The position numbers and the translations under genes were made by a program. A model generated the notes under the pieces. That model searched no databases, was not told the DNA's origin, and saw only the letters and a list, made by a program, of their open reading frames with translations. Positions 44,948 to 54,241 of a stretch of DNA of 64,000 nucleotides are shown one piece after another (within the stretch, counting starts at the first letter, position 1; each line of letters begins with the position of its first letter). This stretch comes from Salinimicrobium terrae DSM 17865. Lineage in GTDB: Bacteria; Bacteroidota; Bacteroidia; Flavobacteriales; Flavobacteriaceae. Location: the NCBI RefSeq assembly GCF_000424665.1, contig NZ_AUKI01000024.1:62001-126000 (forward strand), written 5' to 3'.

Positions 44948-46043
44948 TTAAAGCGTTTTTATAAGCTTCCAGGGTTTTTTTGGCCATAATTTGGCTGGTA
45001 AAATCCTGAAACAGTTTTTCCCTGGAAATTTTTGCAAAGTTCGTGATTACCTGTGGATTTTCAAGCAAAAACAACAGGTTTTCACCTAAACCAATATGAT
45101 GGTATTTTTCAGATAACAAGCCATTCACATTATTTTCTATGACTTCAGGAATACCACCCACCATCGTACTTACCACCGGCACATTGTGGTAAAAAGCTTC
45201 ATAGATCACCTGCGGAATTCCTTCACTTTCTGATGTCAGCAACAACGCTTTGAACTGCGGAATAAAAGCTGAAGCTTCGGGCATATAGCCGGTAAAGAAG
45301 AGGTGATCTTCCAGATCGAGGCTCTTTACGAGGTCTATCAAAGCCTTGGTTCTTCGGCTGAAGTAGCCAACCTGGAAAAAATATAAATTTTTTTGGTTCT
45401 TCCGGTTAATCAGATAATCGGCCGTGTGAACAAAAGTCTCAAGATTTTTAGCTTCAATGTGATTCGCAATATTGCCAATTATGATGGCGTCGTTGGGAAG
45501 ATTATATTTACTATGGATCCAAAAAGGGGATTTTTGATCCTTATTTTCTAAACGGGTTCCGTGATAGATTACTTCCAGCAGCTCATGATTATGAAGTGTT
45601 TTTAAACTTACTAGTTTTGTAGCTTCAGAAACACAAAGGATCTTTTTAATCTTTGGATAATTATATTTGAATAAGGTCTGCCGTCGCGCCCGGATCGGAA
45701 AAGAGGTTTTTTTACTCAGGATGCAGGGTGGAAGTTCTAAAAACTGGTCGGCTATTACTGCGAGAGTTAAAGCTGTAGGGTCGTGGATATGAATTAAATC
45801 AAATTGTTGTTGCCTGCAAACTTGAATAATTTTAAAAATGTATCTCGGGTCGACCTTTATGAGTAGTGGGGCACTTATAGCAGGAATTCCTGCCATTTTT
45901 AATCTTGAATGAAAAAGTTTTTTTTGAACACATAGAATTGTATTCTCAACTTCGGGAGTTTTCTTGAATTCATACCAGAGATTTTCGATGTGATTTTCAC
46001 CACCACCCCATGTTTTCACGGCCGAAAGGTGCAGAATTCTCAT
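44931..46043 (-). CDS. GT4-family glycosyltransferase
   Basis: A 370-residue GT-B glycosyltransferase using a nucleotide sugar, cytosolic. The N-terminus M-R-I-L-H-L-S-A-V-K-T-W-G-G-G-E-N-H has the G-G-G-E/N donor-domain start; the C-terminal E-G-I-P-Q-V-I-Y-E (E-x7-E motif) is typical of family GT4. It overlaps tsaC and begins the glycan region. The acceptor and sugar are unknown. Confidence 0.88.
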   Translation of the reverse strand: MRILHLSAVKTWGGGENHIENLWYEFKKTPEVENTILCVQKKLFHSRLKMAGIPAISAPLLIKVDPRYIFKIIQVCRQQQFDLIHIHDPTALTLAVIADQFLELPPCILSKKTSFPIRARRQTLFKYNYPKIKKILCVSEATKLVSLKTLHNHELLEVIYHGTRLENKDQKSPFWIHSKYNLPNDAIIIGNIANHIEAKNLETFVHTADYLINRKNQKNLYFFQVGYFSRRTKALIDLVKSLDLEDHLFFTGYMPEASAFIPQFKALLLTSESEGIPQVIYEAFYHNVPVVSTMVGGIPEVIENNVNGLLSEKYHHIGLGENLLFLLENPQVITNFAKISREKLFQDFTSQIMAKKTLEAYKNALNGRLH

Positions 46044-46183
46044 AGCTGGTTATCTTTTAAAGCACGAAGGCCTTTAAAAAAAAGAACTTCTATACAGGTC
46101 CCAAAGGTAAGTTTTATACGGAAAAAATGAGATAAGTAATAAAACCTTGAATTTAGTGTCTTTTTCCCTTTTCTAATGATGTA

Positions 46184-46191
46184 TATATTTG
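46184..46191 (+). promoter_or_regulatory. -7 promoter element of the DUF616 gene
   Basis: TATATTTG matches TAnnTTTG, 21 bp before the ATG at 46213. Confidence 0.55.
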
Positions 46192-46212
46192 CAGCAGAAG
46201 ACTTCCAAGAAC

Positions 46213-46962
46213 ATGAAAAATAAAACAGTAATCTATACCGCAATTTTTGGGGATTATGACGGCCTTATTCCTCAGCCTCAATTTCCGGGAATTGATTACA
46301 TCTGTTTTACAGATACGCCGCAAAAATGTTCTCCCTGGAAAATTATTGAGGTTGAAAGAAGGTTCGAGAATTCGACTCTCGACGCAAGATTCCATAAAAT
46401 CCTGGCGCATGAGCACCTTGAGGATTATGAAATAAGTATATATATTGACGGCAACTTTTTAATGCTTTCTAATCCCGGGGATTTAACTAAAAGTTTGTTT
46501 GAAGATGATACCGTATTAGCATTTTTCGATCATAACCGTGCCAAAGACCCGAGGAATTGTATTTACGATGAATATGAGGCTTTACTAAAATTGGGAGCAG
46601 AAAGAGGGTTCTATAAAGATGATCCCGAAAAGATGAAAAGGTTGATCACCCATTTAAAAGCTGAAGATTACCCCAGGGATCAAGGCTTAATAAGTTCAGG
46701 TGTTTTGATAAGAAAGCACAATAATCCTGAATTAATTAAATTAATGGAAACATGGTGGTGGTACGTCAAAGAATATTCTAAAAGAGACCAGCTGAGTTTC
46801 AATTACGTCCTATGGAAAACTGGATTTGATCGGTATAAAATAATTGACGGGGATATAAGAAAAGGAAATCGATGGTTCTATTTCCTGGGGCATCACCGAA
46901 AAAACTACAGTTTAAAACTTGCAAAATTCAAAGTGAAGAGGTGGTTTAAAAAACCATGGTAA
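46213..46962 (+). CDS. DUF616 glycosyltransferase-like protein
   Basis: A 249-residue protein of the DUF616 (TOD1/MUCI70-like) family of putative glycosyltransferases. Signatures are V-I-Y-T-A-I-F-G-D-Y-D near the start, Y-I-C-F-T-D, W-K-I-I-E, I-Y-I-D-G-N (DxD-like) and L-I-S-S-G-V-L-I-R-K-H. The -7 element at 46184 supports the start at 46213. It is the only plus-strand gene on the left side of the glycan region. Confidence 0.8.
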   Translation: MKNKTVIYTAIFGDYDGLIPQPQFPGIDYICFTDTPQKCSPWKIIEVERRFENSTLDARFHKILAHEHLEDYEISIYIDGNFLMLSNPGDLTKSLFEDDTVLAFFDHNRAKDPRNCIYDEYEALLKLGAERGFYKDDPEKMKRLITHLKAEDYPRDQGLISSGVLIRKHNNPELIKLMETWWWYVKEYSKRDQLSFNYVLWKTGFDRYKIIDGDIRKGNRWFYFLGHHRKNYSLKLAKFKVKRWFKKPW

Positions 46963-46996
46963 CATAACCGTGTTTAATAATAATTTAAATTCCAGA

Positions 46997-47686
46997 TTAA
47001 TATTGAATTGGTATCGGATTGAAGGAATTTGTCTTTCGAAAGACGGCCAATGTTTCACTGATCATCTCAAAATGTAAATCTGGATGAAATTTCTGGAAAG
47101 ATTTTATAATTTTCTGTTCTCCTTTTCTGTTGGCATCATCTAATAGTAGACAATAATCTTCCTGGAAAAATTCAGTAATCTTAGTAAAGGCCGGAAATCT
47201 TGAATACCTGATCTTTCTTCCGTTTGCCGGAGGGCCATCGACCGTAATTAAATCGAATTTTTTATTCTCAATTCCACTTAAAACCGTTTGATAATTATAC
47301 CAGTTTACCTTTCCCAGAGGAGTTTCTATTTCTTTAAGGTCGGCCTGAATAATTTTTACGTATTGTTGTAAGTCTTCATTTTTTAGATATCGGTCAATTA
47401 CTGTCGCCCATTCTTTATTATGTTCAACTGTTATGATTTTTAAACCTAGATTGTTTCTTTTTATCAACCGTGCCATTAAAATTGTAGATAATCCGGAACC
47501 AAATTCCAGGATCATCTTCCTTTGATTGATTATTATTTCATTAAGTATATAAGCGATGCACATGGGGCGTAAGGCCCCGCCGTTAAAGGGTAAATACGGA
47601 AGATTGATAAGCAGTGGCTGTAATATTGCCATTGAATAAGTATCATCGGACTTTTTGGCGTTGTGTTTTAACTCTGAATCTTTCAT
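46997..47686 (-). CDS. SAM-dependent methyltransferase-like protein
   Basis: A 229-residue protein with a Rossmann-type methyltransferase core: M-I-L-E-F-G-S-G-L-S-T (motif I) near 59, I-I-T-V-E-H-N (acidic end of strand 2) near 86 and D-L-I-T-V-D-G-P-P-A-N-G-R (motif IV) near 140. Proteins of this kind often modify sugars or O-antigen chains. Its place within glycosyltransferase genes supports that, but the substrate is unknown. Confidence 0.78.
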   Translation of the reverse strand: MKDSELKHNAKKSDDTYSMAILQPLLINLPYLPFNGGALRPMCIAYILNEIIINQRKMILEFGSGLSTILMARLIKRNNLGLKIITVEHNKEWATVIDRYLKNEDLQQYVKIIQADLKEIETPLGKVNWYNYQTVLSGIENKKFDLITVDGPPANGRKIRYSRFPAFTKITEFFQEDYCLLLDDANRKGEQKIIKSFQKFHPDLHFEMISETLAVFRKTNSFNPIPIQY

Positions 47687-47839
47687 ATATCTATTATCTA
47701 TATACTTGAAATCTTAATATACACAAATGAAAATGGAGAAGAGTTGTTTTATTACCTGTTAGTGGGAGATCCGCGTTACGAGAAAGTTGAAGAGGTAGAA
47801 GTAAATTGTTCTTCCCAGATTCCTATAGAGGCCTTCGTT

Positions 47840-48916
47840 TTAATAAGATCTTATCTGATTTCTTTTGAAATCTTCGTACTGCGATAATAACGAAGCAGCT
47901 GTTTTTTCTTCATTATAGTTTTTGGAAATCAGCTCATAAATATTATCTCCCAGTTTTTTCCTCAGGCCAAGGTTTTCCTTCAAGAATCTAATTGATCTAA
48001 CCATTTCTTCTGGTCGTGCCTCACATAAATAAATATTTTTATTATGAGTGAATACTTCTCTTATAGCATCAGAATCCATTGTAAGTACTGGCCTGCCACA
48101 GGAGGCATAATTGAAAATCTTATTTGGAATAACTACACGGGCTTTAAAGGTGTCTCCAAAAATTCCCAGGCATAAATCAAAGCTGTTAATGTAGGAATCC
48201 AGCCGCTTATAATCTACCTGGCCCTTAAAAATCACTTGTTCCAGCTGGTAATCTTCAGCATAGTTTTTTGCTTCTTCGTATTGATATCCCTGTCCAATTA
48301 TATAAAATTCAATGTCCTTTTCCTTTTTTAACTGCCTCGCAACTTCCAGTATTTTAAGAATGCCCTGTAGTGGAATAAAATGACCTATAAATCCAATTCT
48401 GAATATTTCGGGAGATTTCTCAATTCCAGGTGTTTCTCTTTTAAAATCCCGTGAGTTTGATCCTACGTAAACTATACCGGTCCTTTTTTTGGCAATCCCG
48501 TATTTTTCAGAAAAATATCTTCTGTGCTCAGAAGTGTCAAAAATGACAAAATCGGCTTTGTTTATAGAAACTTTGTCTCTATACCAGGATCTGAGGGCTT
48601 CATAACTAAATTTATGGTGTGATTTATAATCATGAATATTAGTCATATACTTTGAGATCAAAGGATCAAAAACCACATCACAGGAAGAATTCCTTTTTAC
48701 AAAATTCACCGATTTATGTCCAAAGCTCGGAACCAGGATGAATTGGGCATTATTACTCAATTCTTTAATTTTTCTAGCCGTAGATTTATTAAACTTATTG
48801 AAAGGGAATTCTGTAACTTCATAACCTATTTTCTTAAACCCATTAAGGATTATCAAACTTCTGTTGTACCTGGTATCAACATTATATCCTGTAACAAGAA
48901 TGTATTTTTGGTTCAC
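47840..48916 (-). CDS. GT4-type glycosyltransferase
   Basis: A 358-residue GT-B protein. The N-terminal half has K-Y-I-L-V-T-G-Y-N and D-F-V-I-F-D-T, and the C-terminal donor domain has I-G-F-I-G-H-F-I-P-L-Q-G, F-Y-I-I-G-Q-G and a C-terminal Y-A-S-C-G-R-P-V-L-T segment. It is AT-rich relative to the housekeeping genes. Sugar specificity unknown. Confidence 0.82.
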   Translation of the reverse strand: MNQKYILVTGYNVDTRYNRSLIILNGFKKIGYEVTEFPFNKFNKSTARKIKELSNNAQFILVPSFGHKSVNFVKRNSSCDVVFDPLISKYMTNIHDYKSHHKFSYEALRSWYRDKVSINKADFVIFDTSEHRRYFSEKYGIAKKRTGIVYVGSNSRDFKRETPGIEKSPEIFRIGFIGHFIPLQGILKILEVARQLKKEKDIEFYIIGQGYQYEEAKNYAEDYQLEQVIFKGQVDYKRLDSYINSFDLCLGIFGDTFKARVVIPNKIFNYASCGRPVLTMDSDAIREVFTHNKNIYLCEARPEEMVRSIRFLKENLGLRKKLGDNIYELISKNYNEEKTAASLLSQYEDFKRNQIRSY

Positions 48917-48992
48917 AGTGTTAGTTTTTTTATTTCTTGAAAAGTGGAGGAATAAAATGGATTGTAGAGAATAAGTTCACGCAATCAGCTTA

Positions 48993-49625
48993 TTATCCTA
49001 AAATATCTTTTCTTAATTCTTCCGTTTCTTTGCCCCATTTTACAGAAAAATCTATCATGGTAGATTTGTTATTGAAAGGGGAAAGGTAGTTTTAACGGTT
49101 AATCTCTGAAAATGATGAACATACATACTCTGTGCCAGTTGTATTGGTAAGACAGAAGAATCCTTATTAGATAATTTTTTTACCCTGTTGAATAAGTCAA
49201 AAGCTGCTGCTTGAATTCTTTCGTCCCATAAACCAATTGAATTTATAAAACTTTTTGTGCTAATAGTTACGGAACCGCCATAACCTTCAATTAATTTATA
49301 GCCCCAAGTTCTTCTTCTCTCTTATAGATTTCCATAACTTTTACGTCCCAATTTAATGGTACCAAATATCGTTATTAAAGAGGCAAACCACTTCATGCCT
49401 GGCTCTTTTTAGCCCGACAATTTGATTGTAAGGATAATTATAGTTGCCATTATTTTCCACCAATACCACATTATCTTTTTGTGCGAAAAATTCGTTGCAC
49501 CTGTCTGTGGAATTGTTGTCAACGATAATAAGCTCGAAAGGATAATGGGTGTTTTCTTTTAAGGTTTTATAAAAGAGTTCATTCATCGATTTTTGGTTAT
49601 AAATAGCGGTTATAATAGAAACCAT
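48993..49625 (-). pseudogene. Frameshifted GT2-family glycosyltransferase
   Basis: The intact first 90 codons (49625-49353) encode a GT2 head: V-S-I-I-T-A-I-Y-N-Q, E-L-I-I-V-D-N-N-S-T-D and C-L-F-N-N-D-I-W. It stops at a TAA, but the other frames continue the same protein: N-W-D-V-K-V-M-E-I-Y-K-R, then G-Y-K-L-I-E-G-Y-G-G and G-L-W-D-E-R-I, then T-M-I-D-F-S-V-K-W-G-K-E ending at TAA 48993-48995. Three frame changes are needed, and each is fixed by restoring one base in a homopolymer (T, G and C runs). The gene is therefore decayed, unless the assembly has homopolymer errors. Confidence 0.85.
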
Positions 49626-49724
49626 ACTTTCTTATTGTGTAGTCGGCAAATATAGTCAGAACAAAAAACAACTTAAAAAACAAATCCGATTTTAGAATTG
49701 GCATTTTGAGCTAATATATGAGGA

Positions 49725-50816
49725 TTAATTAGCTGGAGTGTGCAGCAAATTATTGATGTATTCCACGATCTTCTTTCTATTCTGTTTTGCATCAAAATTA
49801 TCCAGTATATATTTTCTTCCGTTTACACCAAATTTTTGCCGGATTTCAGGAGAGCTATAAAATTGTAATATTTTATCCTTCATGGCCTGGAGATCATCTT
49901 TTTTAATAAGAAATCCAGTTTCATTATTCTTTACAAGTTCGGGGTTACTACTAATGTCAAAAGCGATTACGGGTTTTTCCAATAGTGAAGCTTCTGCGAT
50001 CACATATCCAAAACCTTCCCAGTGTGAAGGAAGAATGAAAACATCCAGGTCCTTTAAGAATGAAACAGGATTCTTTATTTCTCCTGTAAATTGAATCAAA
50101 TGCTCAACTCGTTTTTCCTTTGCATAATCTATTAGTGTTTGTAGCAAAGGACCGCCGCCACCAATTCGTACTTTAAAATTTTTTAATTCATCTTTTAATA
50201 GTGCCGCCAAATCTATTAAGGCTTTTTGATTCTTTTGGTATACAAGTCTCCCAAGATTACCTATAACAAAACCAGGTGAATCTTGTGGAGTAGGAACATT
50301 GAACTTGTCAACATCCAAACCATTGTAAATTACTTTAATTTTGTTTTTAGGAAAGAGGTTGGGATTCTTTTTAAGAATGGATTTTTTTGTTGCTTTCGAA
50401 TTAGCAATAATCCCCGTAATGACGTGCTTGAAATAAATTCTGTTCAAAAAAGAATTCTTAATTGGAATATCACTTCCTCTTCTGTAAATAATATGTTTAA
50501 CATTTTTCGTTGCAGCGGTGACGCCCACAGTTTTTATATCAATGGGAGAATTAAGTAGAATCACATCTGGCGAGACATCTGATAAGATCGCGGCAATAGC
50601 CCGAAACTTCAGGGGATTCAAAAAACTAAAATTGGTAATTGGAAGTTGTTTTACCTCAACATCCTGTTTTCTTGCGCGTTTGTATAATTCGCTATTTTGA
50701 TTGGTAAGGATGACAACCCTGAATCCATTTTCTTTTAAGAATAATGCCATTTCGAAATGCCATTTCTCCCCTCCTCCCCAGGATTTTGATGTATTGACAA
50801 AACAAACAATTTGCAT
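49725..50816 (-). CDS. GT4-family glycosyltransferase
   Basis: A 363-residue GT-B protein. It starts M-Q-I-V-C-F-V-N-T-S-K-S-W-G-G-G-E-K-W-H (donor-domain loop); the C-terminal domain has V-I-Y-N-G-L-D, G-N-L-G-R-L-V-Y-Q-K-N-Q and P-S-H-W-E-G-F-G-Y-V-I-A-E-A (EX7E). Similar to the GT4 at 44931 in its N-terminal loop. The sugar and acceptor are unknown. Confidence 0.9.
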   Translation of the reverse strand: MQIVCFVNTSKSWGGGEKWHFEMALFLKENGFRVVILTNQNSELYKRARKQDVEVKQLPITNFSFLNPLKFRAIAAILSDVSPDVILLNSPIDIKTVGVTAATKNVKHIIYRRGSDIPIKNSFLNRIYFKHVITGIIANSKATKKSILKKNPNLFPKNKIKVIYNGLDVDKFNVPTPQDSPGFVIGNLGRLVYQKNQKALIDLAALLKDELKNFKVRIGGGGPLLQTLIDYAKEKRVEHLIQFTGEIKNPVSFLKDLDVFILPSHWEGFGYVIAEASLLEKPVIAFDISSNPELVKNNETGFLIKKDDLQAMKDKILQFYSSPEIRQKFGVNGRKYILDNFDAKQNRKKIVEYINNLLHTPAN

Positions 50817-51326
50817 ATTACTTGAAGAGGGTTAACAAAAAAGATCTAGGCATTATTCTCTTTTTTTAAATATAGCATGTGCTAATTCATTCGGGGTGAG
50901 GGCTCTTTTAAATGTGTATCCTATTCAATTATTTATCAGGAATTGTAGCCAGGAATTCCTTTGCCCTTCCATGCGAATTTAAAATTTTTATATTAATTTA
51001 ATTCCTTTTATAAAGAAAGAAGATTGAAATAATTGTCATTGCTGATCATGATTTTAAAGAACCTTTAAATTTAACCACTCAAACTTGTAGCTTCAAACAG
51101 GTATTATCAATTTTGGAATTCTCAATTTAGAAATCCTTGGAGGCCTCCTAGGTTCATTTGGAAGAAGGGGAGGAATCCTTGGTGTTTCTCTGTTTTAACT
51201 AATGAGATATTTATCTTTGTTAAAACTTAATAATAATTTAAGTTTTTGCACTTTCTAATTCAGGGAAAACAGAACATTTTAATACGCGGGAAAAATTTAA
51301 ATTAAAGTAACGGGTAGTAGCCGATA
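50817..51326. other. AT-rich divergent intergenic region in the glycan cluster
   Basis: About 510 bp between divergent genes. No RNA gene or long frame. On the minus strand, 50997-50929 can encode a short C-terminus-like run (K-I-L-N-S-H-G-R-A-K-E-F-L and a stop), possibly a relic of a lost transferase gene; the evidence is weak. The promoter for the plus-strand lipid-kinase gene should lie near 51200-51320 but no clear TAnnTTTG is seen. Confidence 0.4.
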
Positions 51327-52085
51327 ATGAAAATTCAGACTTCCAAATATTACAAGTTTACAAAAGATAAGATAGAAAATATCCTTTTGGATTTTAAAGG
51401 AAAGGGGGAAGTCTTTTTTCAAGGTCCGAGAAATGAAATCAGGACTATTGAACTCGAAGGAAAGCTTTTGAACATTAAATCGTTCAAAAAGCCCAATTAT
51501 TTTAATAGATATGTTTATGTTTTTTTACGTCCGTCCAAAGCAGAGCGTTCTTTTAATTATGCCTGTAAGTTACTTGAAAAAGACATAGGCACTCCTAAAC
51601 CTGTGGCATTTGCCGAAGAAGTGGCCTCCGGGGCTTTAGTGAGAAGTTTTTATATAAGTGAGCATCTTGAAAATGACATGACTTTTAGAGAAATTGATCT
51701 GGCACAGGCCGGGCACGAGAAAATACTTCGTGCCTTTACCCGTTTCACCTTTTCTTTACACGAGAAGGAAGTTGAATTTCTTGATCATTCGCCAGGCAAT
51801 ACTCTTATAAAGCTAAAGGAGGATAGTATTGAATTTTACCTGGTCGATTTAAATAGAATGAATTTTAGAAAATTAGACTTTTCTGAACGAATGAAAAATT
51901 TTTCTCGTCTATCCCAGAATAAGGGAATTTTTAAAGTCATGGCAAACGAATATAGCCGGCTTATTGCTCAACCTGAAGCTGAAGTGTTTGAAAAGATGTG
52001 GTATTACAACCGCTTATTCTTTGAGAAGCGCCAGCAAAAAAGAAAAGTGAAAAAAAAATTTAAAAATTTAGTAGGCCTGAAATAA
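51327..52085 (+). CDS. Lipopolysaccharide/Kdo kinase-like protein
   Basis: A 252-residue protein resembling the LPS kinase family (WaaP/InaA/KdkA group), which phosphorylates Kdo or heptose of the lipid-A core. The catalytic loop is F-L-D-H-S-P-G-N-T-L (Asp153, Asn158) and the Mg-binding motif is L-V-D-L-N-R (Asp174). L-L-N-I-K-S-F-K-K-P-N near residue 50 has the beta-3-type lysine. The last 25 residues are strongly basic, suggesting membrane contact. It precedes the GT90 gene in the same direction. Confidence 0.82.
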   Translation: MKIQTSKYYKFTKDKIENILLDFKGKGEVFFQGPRNEIRTIELEGKLLNIKSFKKPNYFNRYVYVFLRPSKAERSFNYACKLLEKDIGTPKPVAFAEEVASGALVRSFYISEHLENDMTFREIDLAQAGHEKILRAFTRFTFSLHEKEVEFLDHSPGNTLIKLKEDSIEFYLVDLNRMNFRKLDFSERMKNFSRLSQNKGIFKVMANEYSRLIAQPEAEVFEKMWYYNRLFFEKRQQKRKVKKKFKNLVGLK

Positions 52086-52118
52086 TTTTCAGGTAATGCC
52101 AATTAATGAGAAAATTTT

Positions 52119-53090
52119 ATGAATTTGAAATTCATGTTTGGATCTGGAAAAAACTCCAAATTACCCTATTATATAAAGAATTATTCCAAAGTCTTCCTGC
52201 CGAAATTCATTTTTCAAAACCGGCTATCCAGCAAACTTGCCTCAATTCCCCAAAGAACCGATGCCGGGTATATAAAAGAGCGGGTGGACTATTACAACAA
52301 ATTGGACAGTGTGGAAATAATAGATTCCTCCAGTCCCAGGTTTAAAGACTTAAAAAAAGACAGGGAAATCAAAAGTGTTTATTTCCTTGATGCCTATGAT
52401 ATTATATCCTGGTTCAAAGAAGATTACAAATGGAATTTCCTGCCCGGAGACATTACAATCATACCTAAAGTTCCTTCAATTGTAAAAAGCCGACCAATAG
52501 AAGGGGACAACCGCAATTCTGTTTTATTAAAGCTCGTGAAAGTAAGGCACTTTATTTTTCTTAATGACAAAATCCCTTTCGGAAAAAAAAAAGATAAGCT
52601 TATTTTCCGCGGGAAAGTAGATAATAAACCCAACAGGGAAGCTTTTATGAAAATGTATTTTGGGCATCCAAAGTGCGATTTAGGAAATATTACCCGAAAT
52701 GATGTTTCTCCAGCAGAGTGGAAAGTTGAAAAGAGTACTCTTTACGAACACCTGCAGTATAAATTTATTCTTGCCCTGGAAGGAAACGATGTAGCGAGTA
52801 ACCTTAAGTGGGTGATGTCTTCTAATTCTATAGCAGTTATGCCCCGACCAAAATACGAGACATGGTTCATGGAAGGAAAGTTAATACCTAACTATCACTA
52901 TTTAGAAATAAAGGACGATTATTCTGATTTGGAAGAACGACTCAATTATTACATTGAAAATGAAGTGGAAGCCCAACAAATCACAAGGAATGCTCAGGAG
53001 TATGTATCCCAGTTTTTCGATGAGAAAAGAGAGCATTTAATTGGACTGGCCGTTATGGAAAAATATCTGCAAAAGACAGGACAAAAATAA
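52119..53090 (+). CDS. GT90-family glycosyltransferase (LpsA/CAP10-like)
   Basis: A 323-residue protein with family GT90 (CAP10, LpsA-type) features: F-R-G-K-V-D-N-K-P-N-R near residue 165, a Y-K-F-I-L-A-L-E-G-N-D-V-A-S-N-L-K-W motif near 217, and E-T-W-F-M-E-G-K-L-I-P-N-Y-H-Y later. GT90 members add xylose or glucose in LPS or capsule. Start at 52119; the ATG at 52106 belongs to another frame. It is 33 bp after the kinase-like gene. Confidence 0.85.
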   Translation: MNLKFMFGSGKNSKLPYYIKNYSKVFLPKFIFQNRLSSKLASIPQRTDAGYIKERVDYYNKLDSVEIIDSSSPRFKDLKKDREIKSVYFLDAYDIISWFKEDYKWNFLPGDITIIPKVPSIVKSRPIEGDNRNSVLLKLVKVRHFIFLNDKIPFGKKKDKLIFRGKVDNKPNREAFMKMYFGHPKCDLGNITRNDVSPAEWKVEKSTLYEHLQYKFILALEGNDVASNLKWVMSSNSIAVMPRPKYETWFMEGKLIPNYHYLEIKDDYSDLEERLNYYIENEVEAQQITRNAQEYVSQFFDEKREHLIGLAVMEKYLQKTGQK

Positions 53091-53125
53091 TTCACAGGAT
53101 CAAATTTACTCAATATTGGAGGGTG

Positions 53126-54241
53126 TTACTTTAAAAGGTCTTTGTAAACCTGGATCATTTCAGAAGCAATAAAATCATCATTAAATTTTTGCACATATTG
53201 ATAACCTTTTTCCGCAATCTTATTTCTCTCTTCAGGTGAATCCAGTAATTGACTTATGGCCAAAGAAATTTCTTTCACATTATTAGGATCCACATAAATG
53301 CTGTCTGGTCCACCTGCTTCCGGAAAGCAGCCGTAGTTGGTGGTAATTACAGGTGTTTTGGAAAACAAAGCTTCAATAATGGGAATCCCGAAACCTTCGA
53401 AAAGGGATGGGTAAATAAAAACCAGAGCTCCCTGGTAGAGGAGGGCAAGCTCATAGGTGGATAATCCTTTTAAAAAAGTGACTTTATTTTCTAATTTTTC
53501 CTGCTGGATATACTCCTGCACACTTTTTCCGTAGGAAGTCAAAGAGCCTACGATCACCAGGTGAGTTTCGATATTTTTTATTGCTTTTACTGCCGAAAGT
53601 ACATTTTTCCTGCTTTCCACAGTGCCAACATTTAAAATATAATCCTGAGGCAGGTGATACTTTTGAAGCATTTTCTGGATAGCCTCTAATCCATAAGCCT
53701 GTTTATACTCTTTTTGGCATCCCTGGTAGATCACCATTAATTTCGATTCATCTACCTCCAGGAATTGAACTATGTCTTTCCTGGTTTGGTCGCTTACTGC
53801 AATTACCACATCGGCCTCTTTTACAGCATGCTGAAACTTCTTTTTGTAAATAGAACGGTCCAGCCGGGTGTAAAATTCGGGATATCTAAGAAAAATCAAA
53901 TCGTGTATGGTGACCACACTTTTAATATTCTTTTTGTATAATCCCACGGGAATTTCCCCCGATAGTCCGTGGAAGATTTGAATATTATCCCGCTCTAAAT
54001 CGTTCACGACCTTCTTGTGTCTCCAGTATCTGTTAAAGATCATGTCTTTCAACTTGCCCGGAAGTTTTTCCTCTACAGGACCCTGGGGAGTAAAAAGAGA
54101 ATCTTTTCCGGGTTTTGGGTTGTACAGGTAATAGGTGTTCTCCGGGTAAAACGTACTTAAGATTTTCACCAAATCACGGCTGTAATTCCCCAATCCGGTT
54201 GAGTTATGAAATATACGTTTTGCTTCGTAGCCTATGTTCAT
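53126..54241 (-). CDS. GT4-family (mannosyltransferase-like) glycosyltransferase
   Basis: A 371-residue GT-B protein. It starts M-N-I-G-Y-E-A-K-R-I-F-H-N-S-T-G-L-G-N-Y-S-R; the C-terminal domain has I-L-N-V-G-T-V-E-S-R-K-N and Y-P-S-L-F-E-G-F-G-I-P-I-I-E-A (EX7E), as in mannosyl- and similar transferases. It begins immediately after the GT9 stop, so the two are one transcript. Confidence 0.9.
   Translation of the reverse strand: MNIGYEAKRIFHNSTGLGNYSRDLVKILSTFYPENTYYLYNPKPGKDSLFTPQGPVEEKLPGKLKDMIFNRYWRHKKVVNDLERDNIQIFHGLSGEIPVGLYKKNIKSVVTIHDLIFLRYPEFYTRLDRSIYKKKFQHAVKEADVVIAVSDQTRKDIVQFLEVDESKLMVIYQGCQKEYKQAYGLEAIQKMLQKYHLPQDYILNVGTVESRKNVLSAVKAIKNIETHLVIVGSLTSYGKSVQEYIQQEKLENKVTFLKGLSTYELALLYQGALVFIYPSLFEGFGIPIIEALFSKTPVITTNYGCFPEAGGPDSIYVDPNNVKEISLAISQLLDSPEERNKIAEKGYQYVQKFNDDFIASEMIQVYKDLLK

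Noticed and set aside
46040-46243. Minus-strand 67-codon frame between the GT4 gene and the DUF616 gene
   Set aside because: Covers the DUF616 promoter and start, with no signal or family; not a gene.
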